Positions 34,135 to 45,100 of a DNA stretch of 64,000 nt are shown here, in pieces. Each line of letters starts with the position of its first letter. Position 1 is the stretch's first letter. The position numbers and the translations under genes were made by a program. Source of the stretch: Nicotiana tabacum (lineage: Eukaryota; Streptophyta; Magnoliopsida; Solanales; Solanaceae); assembly GCF_000715075.1 (NCBI RefSeq), contig NC_134095.1:8480722-8544721 (forward strand). Reading direction: 5' to 3'. The notes under the pieces were generated by a model, which had not been told where the DNA came from, made no database searches, and worked only from the letters and a program-made list of their open reading frames with translations.

Positions 34135-36743
34135 ATGGATCTCAGGGAGTCAATCAACAACCAAACGGATGTTTCTTTCATGCTCGCTAAGCACATTTTC
34201 TCCAAAGAGGTTAAAGGCGATACCAACCTTGTGTTGTCTCCTCTCTCAATTCAAATTGTACTTGGCCTTATTGCTGCCGGATGTAAAGGACCAACGCAGG
34301 ATCAGCTGCTCTGTTTCCTCAAGTCCAAATCGATTGATGAACTCAACTCTCTTTATTCTCATCTTGTCAATATCGTCTTTGTTGACGGCAGCTCCAGTGG
34401 AGGTCCTCGTTTGTCTGTTGCTAATGGTGTTTGGATCGACCAAACACTCCCTCTTAAGCCTTCTTTCAAGCAGGTTGTGGACAATGTTTACAAGGCTGCT
34501 TTAGAGTCTGTTGATTTTCAGAACAAGGTTAGTCCTTTTCTTTAACTAGTCTTACGGTAAACGGGATGCGCGTGTACTCATGTGTTGAATAAAAACTTCT
34601 TAAAACTGACATAAATATCATTTAAAAAATATATTTTGCGTGTAAGATATTAGGATTCACAATGTTAAATCTCAGTTTGCATTTTTGTTGTAGTATGTTT
34701 GTACTTTAACGAAATATTTTCAAAGTTTTAATTCCAGTCTTTTATTAATTATAGGTAAATATTAACTCATTAGTACTATTTAACTTGATATTGTTGGAAT
34801 TGAAAATATGAAGGGTACGACATCTTTATTAATGAAGGATTTGGGAGATTGGCAGAATAAACGTGGTAAAGATTTTGTGATTTAGTTGTTAATTTTGGGT
34901 CGTTGGAGATTTTTCTTTATTTTAATAATTTATATATAAGGTAAAAGTTCATTTAATTTTAAAGTCCTAAATATTTTGACTTCATACAACAACAACAACA
35001 ACGGCCCAGTACAATCCTACAATTGGGGTCTGGGGAGGGTAATATGTACGCAGACCTTACCCCTTCCCCAAGGGGCGGAGAGGCTGTTTCCAGGAGACCT
35101 TCGGCTCAAGAAAGCAACAAGAGAAGATATATTAGTATCATCAATAAACTCATAATAAAATAACAGTAATATAAGAAATACGAAATAGATGGATGACACA
35201 ATAATAACCAGCAGATAAAGCCCTGCATCAGTAGATGACCAGTAGCAGCCAAAGACTAACTCTTAATTGGCTAGTCTCACTCTAGTGCGCTGTATAAATA
35301 TTCACAACTTCCCCTAACCTACAACCTTAATGCTCGACCTCCATAATTCCCTGTCAAGGGCCATGTCCTCAGTAATCGTAAGTCGCGCCAAGTCCTGTCT
35401 GATCACCTCTCCCCAATACTTCTTAGGTTGCCCTCTACCTCTCCTCGTGCCCACCACAGCCAGCCGCTCATACCTCCTCACCGGTGCATCAGTGCTCCTC
35501 CTCTGAATGTGCCCGAACCATCTGAGTCTTGCTTCCCGCATCTTGTCCTCCATGGGGGCCACACCCATCTTTTGTCGAATATCTTCGTTCCTAATCTTGT
35601 CCATCCTTGTATGCCCACACATCCACCTCAACATCCTCATCTCTGCTACTTTCATCTTCTGGACGTGTGAGTTCTTAACCGGCCAACACTCAGTCCCATA
35701 CAACATGGCCGGTCTAATCACTGCTCTATAAAACATACCTTTTAGTAACGGTGGCACTTTCTTGTCACACAGGACTCCCGACGCTAACCTCCACTTCATC
35801 CACCCTACCCCTATGCGGTGTGTGACATCCTCGTCGATCTCCCCAATCCCCTGAATAACCGACCCAAGGTACTTGAAACTACCCCTCTTGGGAATGACTT
35901 GAGAGTCCAGCCTCACTTTCACTCCCACTTCCGTCGGTTCGATCCCAAATTTGCACTCGAGGTATTCTGTCTTCGTCCTGCTCAACTTGAAACCTTTAGA
36001 CTCAAGGGCATGTCTCCAAACCTCTAGCCTCTCGATGACGCCGCCTCGTGTCTCGTCAATTAGAACTATGTCATCAGCTAATAACATGCACTATGACACC
36101 TCCCCTTGAATATGATGAGTTAGTGCATCCATCAACAGGGCAAATAGGAAAGGGCTGAATGCAGACCCTTGGTGTAATCCCATAACAACTGGAAAATGCT
36201 CGGAGTCGCCTCATACTGTCCTAACCCGAGTCTTAGCTCCATCATACATGTCTTAATCACTCTAATGTATACTTATTTCAAAAAAGGAATAATTTAGTAA
36301 AAAATATTTTAGTTTTTTTCAAAGTCTTAAATATTAAGAAATAATCAAATGACTATTTTGTCTAGTGTGAACTCTATTTAAAAAAAAATAAAAACACGAA
36401 TGATATTTCGTTAAAAGTAGGGTGTGCACTTTGCGTGTCTTCCCCTTGTCAATAAGTAGATAACTTCTTTAAATATTACATAAATAATATTAAATAATGT
36501 TTTGAGTTATAATAAAAATAAAATAAAATGTATAACTTTCTGAAAATATTTTTGTTGATCTCATATCCAGCGCAATGAAAGTCCTTGTAGTTTTATAAGA
36601 ATATCTTACGATAATTATTGTTATTTTATGCATTGGTAATGATCAAATAATTAAAATTAATTACTTTTATCATGACGAGGTTGGCTTGAAAAAATTGATA
36701 TGTGAAAATATAAACGTTAAAAATAATTAAACTCGATCCAATA

Positions 36744-36811
<68 letters not shown>

Positions 36812-39690
36812 TATTTAGCTTTCATTTATTAAAATATTTGCAAAAAGAAAAAGATAATTAACGGCGACTCATTTAGAATCAATTTTTTCTTCTATTATTT
36901 TATCGTTATTATTTTAAGTTTGCATACATTAATAAAAATAATAAGTGATTGTATGTTGTTTTATAATTAGTATTAGATTCTACACATTGAGAATAAATGA
37001 TGTTTGGATGTCGAAATAATTATTGAGTGTAGTTTCAAATATTATACAAAAGCTCAATAGATAAAATTTAGTTGATTTCAAAATTCCAGATACTAAAAAA
37101 TTAATATGAAAGATATTACTATGAATGTGTTACACACTTCAAATAAGTAAATAATTTATTTAATATTTAAAATATTATAATTTTGTATATAGCTATAATA
37201 AAGAGTTATTTAATAACTAAAATTTTAGTTGATTTAAAAGTTTTAAGTATTAAATTATAACTTTATCCGATAATTAAGTTAAGAGTATTTTACTTTGTTT
37301 TCCAACTACACTGAATTGTACACTATTTATTTTTCATTATTTTTTTGTATAGTTGTCAAGTATTATTTCAAAAATTCGATTTTAAGTTTTTCATAGTACT
37401 CATGATTTTTAGATGGTTAGAAAGGGCTAAAGTTATAGATAACAAAAAAAACTACAATTAATAACATAAGTATATTTTCAAGTAAATAATAATATAAATT
37501 GATGTATATAGAGTAGTTTAAATATTTTATTGGAAGAAAAGTGTGTACTACATTGAATGGAGCTTTGCACGTTCCTAAAATATTCTATGCACGTAGAATA
37601 AGAAGAAGAAAATTATAAACTAATTGTTTGATTTTTAAATGGTAAACTTAATTTATTTTGATGTCCTAAATATTATGATTTTTTGTGTAAGGAAAACTTT
37701 AATAAGTAAAGTTTTAATTGACTTCAAAATAGTAAGTATTATGGGAATAATTAATGACTATTTTGTCTAGTGCGAACTCTATTTTAAAGGGATAAAAAAG
37801 ACGACCGGCATTTCGCTAAGGGCCTTCATGCTTTTAATATAGTATAGATATAGATATAAATTTGTTTCATTGAATTCTTATTACTTTTTCGTGTTGACCG
37901 TGATACACCCGAGATTACAAACAAGAAATTAATAAGAAAACCCAATCTTCTAAGGTGTTAAAAGAGAAGATCTCCTGAACAAAGACCGAAAAGAGAAGAG
38001 ACGAATTCAGTGAAGAAGAAGAAGGGAAAGAGATTCCATTTCATCATATGAATGTGTACATTTGAATTCCCTATCTATTTCCAACTAATCACTGTAAAAA
38101 TCCCTAAGGACCTCCCTAATTCTGTTAACGACCTCCGCCCTTTTTAACCGTCTAACTAACACCTTCAAACGACGCCGTAAGACACTTTTCATTAGCTACG
38201 AACTCACTTATCTAAACGACAACATTTTATTTATTTTCCCTTATTCTCTTATCACTAAACCAAACGACACAATATAGCTACTATTTACATTTCAGAGTAT
38301 ATCAGACTGATTAAAATTAGTTTGTAAACTATCATAACCAATATTTACTATTCACATCATTAGCCTGGAAACACTAACATATGAGATGAGTGCAGATGTT
38401 TGCAATTAATATGGGATGGACGCATAATTGATTATTTGATTAATAGCTTGATCAATCTGACTCTAAAAGAGCGGAAAGTATCAGACAATTAGGACAGTTG
38501 AAAGAATCAAAAAAATTATTTGATAAGCAGCCAAGAATGAGAGGAAAAATTTATGAATGCCCTATCATGTATGTGATACGGTAGTTAAATAATTGGGCAT
38601 TTTATTGAGTGATAGTAAGCTTCTTCAGTAAATAAGCATAAATGGTTCTAAGCTTAACAAGATACAGACCTAGGTCTGTGCTTAATTACTTAAGCTCAGA
38701 TTGGCCTCACTTGTGCACTGCCTAATCCCAAATCATTGCTTAACTAACATGTAAAACAGCCAACTTCTGATCTTACTTACCCCTTCCTTGTACTGTGATC
38801 GATTTATTACTGCAATTACCCTTTGTTGGCTATATTTTAAAAAAAAATATTGGCTGAAGCATATATGTGCTAATTCTATCATTACCTGTTTGTCTTGAAA
38901 ATTGATTAAGGCTGCTGAGGTTGCCGATCAAGTCAATCAGTGGGCTAAAATGGAGACAAATGGTCTTATCAAAGAGATTCTTCCTCGCGATGCAGTGAAC
39001 AACATGACAAGGCTGATCTTGTCCAATGCACTATATTTCAAAGGAGAATGGAATGAGAAGTTCGATGTGTCAGAAACGAAAGATCATGACTTCCATCTCC
39101 TCAATGGAGGGTCTATTCAAGCACCATTTATGACTAGCAAGAAGAAGCAGTACATAGCAGCGTTTGATTGCTTTAAAATATTGAGGCTTCCTTATAAACA
39201 AGGCACGGATACGCGTCGCTTCTGTATGTATTTCATTCTCCCAGATGCCCATGATGGATTACCTGCTTTACTGGAAAAAATCAGCTTAGAACCAGGATTT
39301 TTAAATAACCATGTTCCATATGGAAAAGTTAGAGCGCGCAAGTTTCTTATCCCTAAATTTAAAATAACTTTTGGATTTGAAGCTTCCAACATTCTAAAGG
39401 GACTCGGCCTCACGTTGCCTTTTTGTGGTGGTAGCCTCACTGAGATGGTTGATTCTCCTATGCCTCAGAACCTGTCTGTTTCACAGGTTTTTCACAAGTC
39501 TTTCATTGAGGTAAATGAGGAAGGAACCGAAGCTGCAGCTGTTACCGCTACTGTAATAATGACCATGTCCTTGATTATTGAGAAGGAAATGGATTTTGTT
39601 GCGGACCATCCATTCCTATTCCTTATAAGAGACGAATCTACTGGTGCGGTGTTATTCATTGGCAGTGTGATGAATCCTCTAGCTGGTTAA
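34135..39690 (+). CDS. Serpin (clade P), intact coding exons with transposon-filled intron
   Basis: Exon 1 is 34135-34527 ([17 protein letters not shown]) and exon 2 is 38911-39690, giving 390 aa, the usual plant serpin length. The phase-0 intron of 4383 bp starts AAG|GTTAGT and ends GATTAAG|GCTGCTGAG. Its last 600 bp are homologous to the end of the neighbour's intron, while the rest is Helitron, RTE LINE and AT-rich filler. Domains match the neighbour: [23 protein letters not shown], hinge [24 protein letters not shown]. Predicted P1 is Met350 and P1' Ser351, where the neighbour has Lys. A P1 Met points to a different protease target. The coding exons have no lesion, so it is probably functional if the long intron is spliced. 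There is no signal peptide. Confidence 0.88.
34986..36280 (-). mobile_element. 5'-truncated RTE-type LINE
   Basis: This is a non-LTR retrotransposon 3' half on the minus strand. The coding part (36087-35314 and further upstream in another frame) covers the RT from the metal-binding ADD motif onward. The 3' end carries the CTCCCCAGACCCCAATTG-type tail and a (TTG)n run (34986-35002), as in plant RTE elements. The 5' end is truncated near 36280. Confidence 0.75.
35314..36087 (-). pseudogene. RTE LINE reverse transcriptase, C-terminal part
   Basis: The 257-aa open frame starts at [16 protein letters not shown], where LADD replaces the usual FADD of the active site. It continues through the thumb region ([31 protein letters not shown]) and ends WRSSIKVVG. 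The next upstream segment (36088-36270) is in another frame with a stop, but still encodes the palm region by similarity ([13 protein letters not shown]). It is inactive, truncated and in the serpin intron. Confidence 0.8.
36351..37835. repeat. Direct repeat pair of about 80 bp
   Basis: GACTATTTTGTCTAGTG.GAA then CTCTATTT.AA...A.ACGA...GATATTTCG.TAA at 36351-36430 recurs at 37753-37835. The second copy adjoins the Helitron-type end at 37848, so the first may be an internal copy of a Helitron terminus. Confidence 0.5.
36748..36807. repeat. (TA)n microsatellite
   Basis: This is a pure TA run of about 60 bp inside the serpin intron. Confidence 0.9.
37849..38910 (+). other. End of the serpin intron
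   Basis: From about 38280 the sequence is homologous to the intron of the neighbouring serpin (31240-31867; for example CAATCTGACT.TAAAA and CAATTAGGACAG). The part at 37905-38280 (TGATACACCCGAG...) has LTR-like texture but could not be classified. Confidence 0.4.
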
Positions 39691-40152
39691 CCTACGTGAA
39701 ATGTCTGAATTCAAATTATAGCATGGACGATAGAAAGCTTTATATTAGCATTGAGAGGAGTGTTATATTTGCAGAGAATGATATATTTATCATCTATTAG
39801 GACTAAGTTGAGTGGTGCTACATATTTTCCGGAAACAGCCTCTGCCTTCTTGAAGGTATGATCCTCCCCAGACCCCAGTTGTAGGATTACACTTTTTTTA
39901 TTTGTTGTCATTGTTGTTGTTGTACCCTTATGATGAAACCTTAATTCATATATCTCTGGCATCTTATATAATTTTATTTGTGCTTTATATCAAAGAAAAT
40001 CTAATTATGATCGAATACTATTAACACAAACCTAATTAAAGCAGGCTAGCAACTTCTATGTCAAGAATCCGATTATATCAAAAGACATAAAAAAGAAAAA
40101 CTCGAGCAATCTCCAAGTTTTTACTCACCAAGTATATAGTATTTTTGACAAT
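39691..40152 (+). other. Spacer and upstream region of the third serpin exon
   Basis: It contains the 3' flank of the intact serpin and the RTE/SINE tail at 39827-39922. I see no clear TATAAATTCTTG promoter of the kind found before the other copies. The weaker AGTATATAGTA at 40131-40141 is the nearest TATA-like sequence to the ATG at 40153. Confidence 0.35.
39827..39922 (+). mobile_element. RTE LINE or TS-type SINE 3' tail
   Basis: GGAAACAGCCTCTGCCTTC, CCTCCCCAGACCCCAGTTG, TAGGATTACAC and a TTG run at 39911-39922 match the tail of the LINE at 34986-35110 in the opposite orientation. TS SINEs share such tails, so the two cannot be separated here. Confidence 0.6.
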
Positions 40153-40548
40153 ATGGATTTCTATAGATCAATCTTAAAGCAAACGGATGTTTCTTTAATG
40201 CTTGCAAAACATGTATTCTTCAGCAAACTTCGTCAGCCCAATGCCAACATAGTATTATCCCCACTCTCTATTCAAAAAGTTCTTGGTATGATTGCTGCTG
40301 GCTCAAAAGGTCGTTCATTGGACCAACTGTTGTCTTTTCTCAAGTTCAACTCCATTGAAGAACTTAACTATGTTTCTTCTCGGGTCATCACTGATGTCTT
40401 TGCCGATGGCAGCCCCTATGGAGGTCCTCGTTTGTCCATTGCTCATGGCGTTTGGATTGACAAAACTCTCTCTTTTAAGCCTTCTTTCAAACAGATTATG
40501 GACAATGTTTATAAGGCTGGTTGCAGTTCTGTTGATTTTCTGCACAAG
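40153..40548 (+). CDS. Serpin exon 1, gene split by retrotransposons
   Basis: This 132-codon exon starts MDFYRSILKQTDVSLMLAKH and contains LSPLSIQKVLGMIAAGSKG, NGVELE-type region and HGVWIDKTLSFKPS. It ends LHK at a donor AAG|GTTGTT, the same phase-0 position as the other copies. It is open throughout but clearly more diverged than the other serpins. A Copia LTR begins only 7 bp into the intron (40556), and the Ogre element follows, so any exon 2 lies beyond 64 kb. Function is doubtful with an intron of at least 24 kb, but cannot be excluded. Confidence 0.8.
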
Positions 40549-40555
40549 GTTGTTG

Positions 40556-40883
40556 TGATTCTCGGATCAATATGAAGATTATTTGGGAGGAAAAACAACT
40601 CTATTTCACAAGAATAGAATTACAGAGAATTTACACCAAGAATTTCTCTCTACAAAAAAACCTCACCAAACTCTCTTTTTGTTCTCACAATCTCTTCCTG
40701 GATTGTATTTCAATCTCTCTGGATTGATATTTCTGTGTAAAACATAAGGCTCTATTTATAGCCTTAAAGAAGGTGGTTGGTGGTTGAATTCTTCATTCAA
40801 CAATGGAGGCTTCAACAATGGGTTGGTGGCTTCAACAATGGTGGACTTCTAGAATTGGTAGTTGGCAGCAGCTGAACTTATCA
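40556..40883 (-). repeat. 3' LTR of the second Copia element
   Basis: In + orientation it runs TGATTCTCGG...CTGAACTTATCA. It is bounded on the right by ATTCTCCCCCTTCAGCTGC (40884-40902), the complement of a purine tract. The left boundary could be 40554 instead. Confidence 0.65.
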
Positions 40884-40902
40884 ATTCTCCCCCTTCAGCT
40901 GC
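40884..40902 (-). promoter_or_regulatory. Polypurine tract of the second Copia element
   Basis: On the minus strand this reads GCAGCTGAAGGGGGAGAAT directly before the LTR TGATAAG. Confidence 0.7.
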
Positions 40903-40917
40903 ATTCCAACACAGCTA

Positions 40918-42141
40918 CTATTTGAAAGTTATTCCAACTATGTCTCTGCACAGCTCTAACTTTTCTTGAGTGACCACCTTTGTTAACATGTCTGCTGGAT
41001 TCTCCTTCGTATGGATCTTCACTAGTTTCAACAGTTGTTGATCCATCACCTCGTGTATCCAGTGATAGCGAATGTCGACGTGCTTTGTCCGAAAATGATA
41101 CATTGAGTTTTTGCTTAAATCAATTGCACTTTGACTATCACAATGTATCTTATACTCTGTTTGATTTATCCCTAGTTCTTGGAGAAACCGCTTTAGCCAC
41201 AACATTTCTTTTCCAGCTTCCGCTACAGCAATATATTCTGCTTCAGTTGTGGATAGTGCAACACATTTCTGCAATCTTGACTGCCATGACACAACTCCCC
41301 CTACAAAAGTATAAACATATCCTGAGGTTGATTTTCTTCCATCAGGATCTCTGGCCATATCTGAATCTGTATAGCCTTCCAAGACTGGATCAGCTCCCCC
41401 AAAGCACAGACTTGATTTTGAAGTACCTTTAAGATACCTGAGAATCCACTTAACTGCCTCCCAATGTTTCTTTCCAGGGTTAGAAAGAAAATGACTTACC
41501 ACACCTACCGCATGTGCGATATCTGGCCTCGTGCAAACCATGGCATACATTAGACTTCCAACTGCTGAAGAATATGGAATTGTAGACATCTCCTCAATCT
41601 CTTTCTTGGATGAGGGGCACAAACTCTTGCTCAACTTGAAGTGATTTGCCAAAGGGGCACCTACCGGTTTGGCATTACTCATATTGAACTGTTTGATCAC
41701 CCGTTCAATATAATTTTCTTGAGATAGCCATAACTTCTTATTTCTCCTATCTCGAGTTATCTGCAATCCCAAAATATGCTGAGCTGGACCTAAGTCTTTC
41801 ATTTCAAAGGACTTAGAGAGTTCTTTCTTCAACTGTCTAATTTTTGTTGCATCTTGTCCGACGATCAACATGTCGTCTACATAAAGTAGAAGTACAACAA
41901 AATTGCCATCCGAAAATCTCTGAATGTAAACACACTGATCTGCAACAGTCCTTTTATATCCTTGACTTACCATAAATGAGTCAAACTTTTTGTACCACTG
42001 CCTTGGTGCTTGCTTTAGGCCATATAAACTTTTCGTAAGCTTATAAACGAGGTTTTCTTTTCCTGAAATCTCAAAACCTTCCGACTGCTCCATATAGATT
42101 TCTTCTTTTAGATCACCATGAAGAAATGCTGTCTTGACATC
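40918..42141 (-). CDS. Copia RT and RNase H (5'-truncated by insertion)
   Basis: This is a single uninterrupted frame of about 408 codons. It begins inside RT motif A (DVKTAFLHGDLKEEIYMEQ), where the Ogre LTR cuts in, and continues through YGLKQAPRQWYKKFD and the catalytic YVDDMLIVG. RNase H has STTEAEYIA, CDSQSAIDLSKN and RTKHVDIRYHWI, and the end is KIHTKENPADMLTK...GITFK. The absence of stops shows that the Copia copy was young when it was hit. The upstream gag, protease and integrase should lie beyond 64.7 kb. Confidence 0.9.
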   Translation of the reverse strand, partial: DVKTAFLHGDLKEEIYMEQSEGFEISGKENLVYKLTKSLYGLKQAPRQWYKKFDSFMVSQGYKRTVADQCVYIQRFSDGNFVVLLLYVDDMLIVGQDATKIRQLKKELSKSFEMKDLGPAQHILGLQITRDRRNKKLWLSQENYIERVIKQFNMSNAKPVGAPLANHFKLSKSLCPSSKKEIEEMSTIPYSSAVGSLMYAMVCTRPDIAHAVGVVSHFLSNPGKKHWEAVKWILRYLKGTSKSSLCFGGADPVLEGYTDSDMARDPDGRKSTSGYVYTFVGGVVSWQSRLQKCVALSTTEAEYIAVAEAGKEMLWLKRFLQELGINQTEYKIHCDSQSAIDLSKNSMYHFRTKHVDIRYHWIHEVMDQQLLKLVKIHTKENPADMLTKVVTQEKLELCRDIVGITFK

Positions 42142-45100
42142 TGTCACACCTCCTTTTTCCGTCCCCGCAAGGGGTGAAGGAGTTTTTCCAATTAAAGGAC
42201 AATCGAAACGGGATTTATTTATTTATTCAGAGTCGCCACTTGGGAGATTTAAGGTGTCCCAAGTCACCAATTTAATCCCGTATCGAGGAAAATATTCGAC
42301 TTTCCAAATGAAGTCTGCGAACCAGAAATTCTAAGTAAGGCATTCTGTTGACCCGAGGGAAGGTGTTAGGCACCCCCGAATCCCGTGGTTCTAGCACGGT
42401 CGCTTAAACTGTTGTAATAGCTAAAATATCTGATTTTAATACATGTTCAAAAATTATAGTGCAATTTCAACTTTTAACCGCTTTATTGTTATTATTATTA
42501 TATAGAGAATTGCAACATCGTGAACATGTATCTCGAACCACGTCACATCAATGTACCCGTAGTTATCGACATATTCCGACTCTATTGAGATTTTGATTTG
42601 GGTCACATAAATGTGCACCCGAGTTTTAAGAAAATTAAATTATTAAAGGCGCGCCTAAAGCGACTAGCGTATCACTTACTTTGGGTAGGGCCGTGAAAGT
42701 TTGCTAAACGGTCCATTCCGAAGTCTAAGCAATTTTTATAGTAAATATTTACTGAGGGCCCCGCAATTTGTGATTTACTATGGCGAGGCACACCTCCATT
42801 TTTAAAAGGATCGTCCTATAGTAACTATGTTTTTCTATTTCCGTCCGTCTCTAAAATAAAATAAGAAAAAGTACCTAATTTATTTACATGCTTGCGGGTT
42901 ATGAGTTAAGATCCGTATACGATTTGTTAATTCTGAAAATGATGCAATAAGGGCGATCCGTTTGCCATTTATTGGGCCCAAGTCCAACGTATGTGAGGTA
43001 AAACTGGACCCGGGCCATCCTTAATCCAATAGGGCTAATTAATGGTTTCTACACATTCATAGCTTGTAAAAATGGTATCATCTTATTAACAAGTTTCTTC
43101 AAATTTAAAGTGGCGTTCTACTGGAATGTAAGAACTTGGAAATCTAATTAATTTTTTTTCTAAACCATTTACATGCATTAAATTAACTACTTGTATCTAA
43201 TTAAACAATGTTCCTATCAGTTTCCGAAACAGGCCATTTGTTCAATGAGATAACTATTGAATGTTTGATAATAATCTAAATGGCCTAACATGCTTTTGAT
43301 ATATGCAATTTAACAAATAATACTGAAGTAACAGAACAAGAGTTACTATATCATCAATCCTTTTAACTAAACATACATGGGTAGTTTTCTTACTAAACTA
43401 TTGCAAAAAGGCATGTCCCAGTTATACATAAATAAACACTTACATGATTCTAATGAAAAAGGTATTCTAATACGTATACAAATTAATAAACAACTATAAT
43501 GAATTTAAAACTTCAACTCTTCACTTCTTTGTATTCATGCTTCAAGTTTTAACCTACAAGAACCAGTGTATCAATTTGTGTACCTGGTATTTGAAAAGCA
43601 AAGAGAAGAAGAGGAGGATCAGTGCAGAAAGCAACAGTAGCATACACAGCAACACAGCAGTACAACAACAACCAATAAATCCAGGAAATACTAAAACTGA
43701 AAACCAGCAGTACCAAAATGAAACACAGACAGATGCAAGGAAACAGTCTTCTGATTTGTTAAACACTCAAGAAAAGCAGCCTGAAACTCTTAATGTAAAA
43801 GTTTAGCCTTAACACTCTAACTCTTAGTGTAAAAGTTCTGATTTTTACTTTCTGAATTTTTTCCTCTCTTTTCCAGTATTTTTCCAGATTCCTTCTCTCT
43901 TTCAGTCTGCTCTTTTTACTTTAAATCCCACTAAGGAAGCCTTTTCCCTAATTTTCAGCCCCCCATTACCTTTTGTTCCCTATTAATGTATTAATTAATA
44001 CCCCCATTAACAAAGCACTAACACTAAAATATAAACCTAACTGTTTCAATCCCAAATCACCCCTGAAACCAATGTATTTTACTGTCCTAGCCCAACCCTT
44101 TGTACTTTATCAGCTATAACCAATTTCCTTAGTCAAAACAAAACAGCAATTCAAACCTCATAGATTAGACCAAACAACAAACTATAACAGCTATAATCAA
44201 TCCATCCTACCAAATTTTAATAACTAAATGACTAAGGCTGAATTCTAACTGGAAACAACAGACTCAACTTGAATCCAAACCGTATTAACACAACACAGGA
44301 CTTAACAGAACCAACCATTAGAAACTGAAACTGGAAATTGAAATCAAAATCAACATCAGGTAGGATCATTGTCAGCATATTGACAAGCTTTGAAGCTAAT
44401 TGTCTAAAGATCAACACATACAACACTTGACCTTAAACCATTTGACGAAACTACTAATAAAAACTTGAATTAATTGATGATAACTATTTATAAAATTGCC
44501 TACAACACTTACAACAATCAATCAGAAATGGACAATTAGGCAATTCAAATAGCATTGACAAAAACAAAGGTTTGTAATAAAACTTAACTAATCGGCGAAA
44601 CTTATTTGAATCGATTACACACATTGTAACTCATAATAATTACAGCAAACAGAAACAATGCCAGAATTGGATCAAACAAACAGGTCCACTGGAGATGAGC
44701 AGATGAATTGAAAAGCAGGGGAAATTAATAAAACTAACTAAGCAGAATACATAGATAGAAAGATCATAAATAGAGGAAAAGATAAATACCTCAGAACTTC
44801 AGAATTATACAGACCCAGGCTCGAACTCAGACCTAAGCACTTTGAGGTTGAACAGACTTTAATCGAAGTGTTCTCAACTGAGAACACCTTGATTAAGGTC
44901 TATTAGACCCCAACCCTTCAATTAATTTGGACAGATTCCATGATTTGAAATTTTAGGGTTCCGTTTTGGGGTTTGAACCTTTCTGGTCAGATTCGAACCA
45001 AACCAAGTTTGGTTTGGTTATGAGTGAGGTCAGGAGAGTGACTGGTGTGATTTTGAGGTACATTAGGGTAGTTTTAGGTTTTGCTCGGATCTTCGAATGA

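Larger units (their letters stand above)
34546..37848 (-). mobile_element. Helitron-like insertion in the serpin intron
   Basis: On the minus strand, TCTATACTATATTAAAAGC at 37848 (preceded by A) is a classic plant Helitron start. CTAG at 34549-34546 followed by T is a candidate 3' end, just 19 bp inside the intron. The usual hairpin before CTAG is weak (ACACGCGCATCC). There is no Rep/helicase. It includes the LINE fragment at 34986-36280. Strong for the 5' end, tentative for the 3' end. Confidence 0.42.
40556..42141 (-). mobile_element. 3' part of a second Copia element, cut by the Ogre insertion
   Basis: This comprises a 328-bp LTR (40556-40883), a polypurine tract, and the RT-RNase H end of pol. 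The rest of the element should resume after the Ogre element, beyond the window. It is a different subfamily from the composite Copia, with different LTRs. Confidence 0.82.

Noticed and set aside
35428..36027. Plus-strand open frames in the LINE
   Set aside because: They are antisense shadows of the RTE reverse transcriptase.
37905..38280. Solo LTR in the serpin intron
   Set aside because: TGATACACCC at the left has LTR texture, but no matching end, target duplication or second copy was found.
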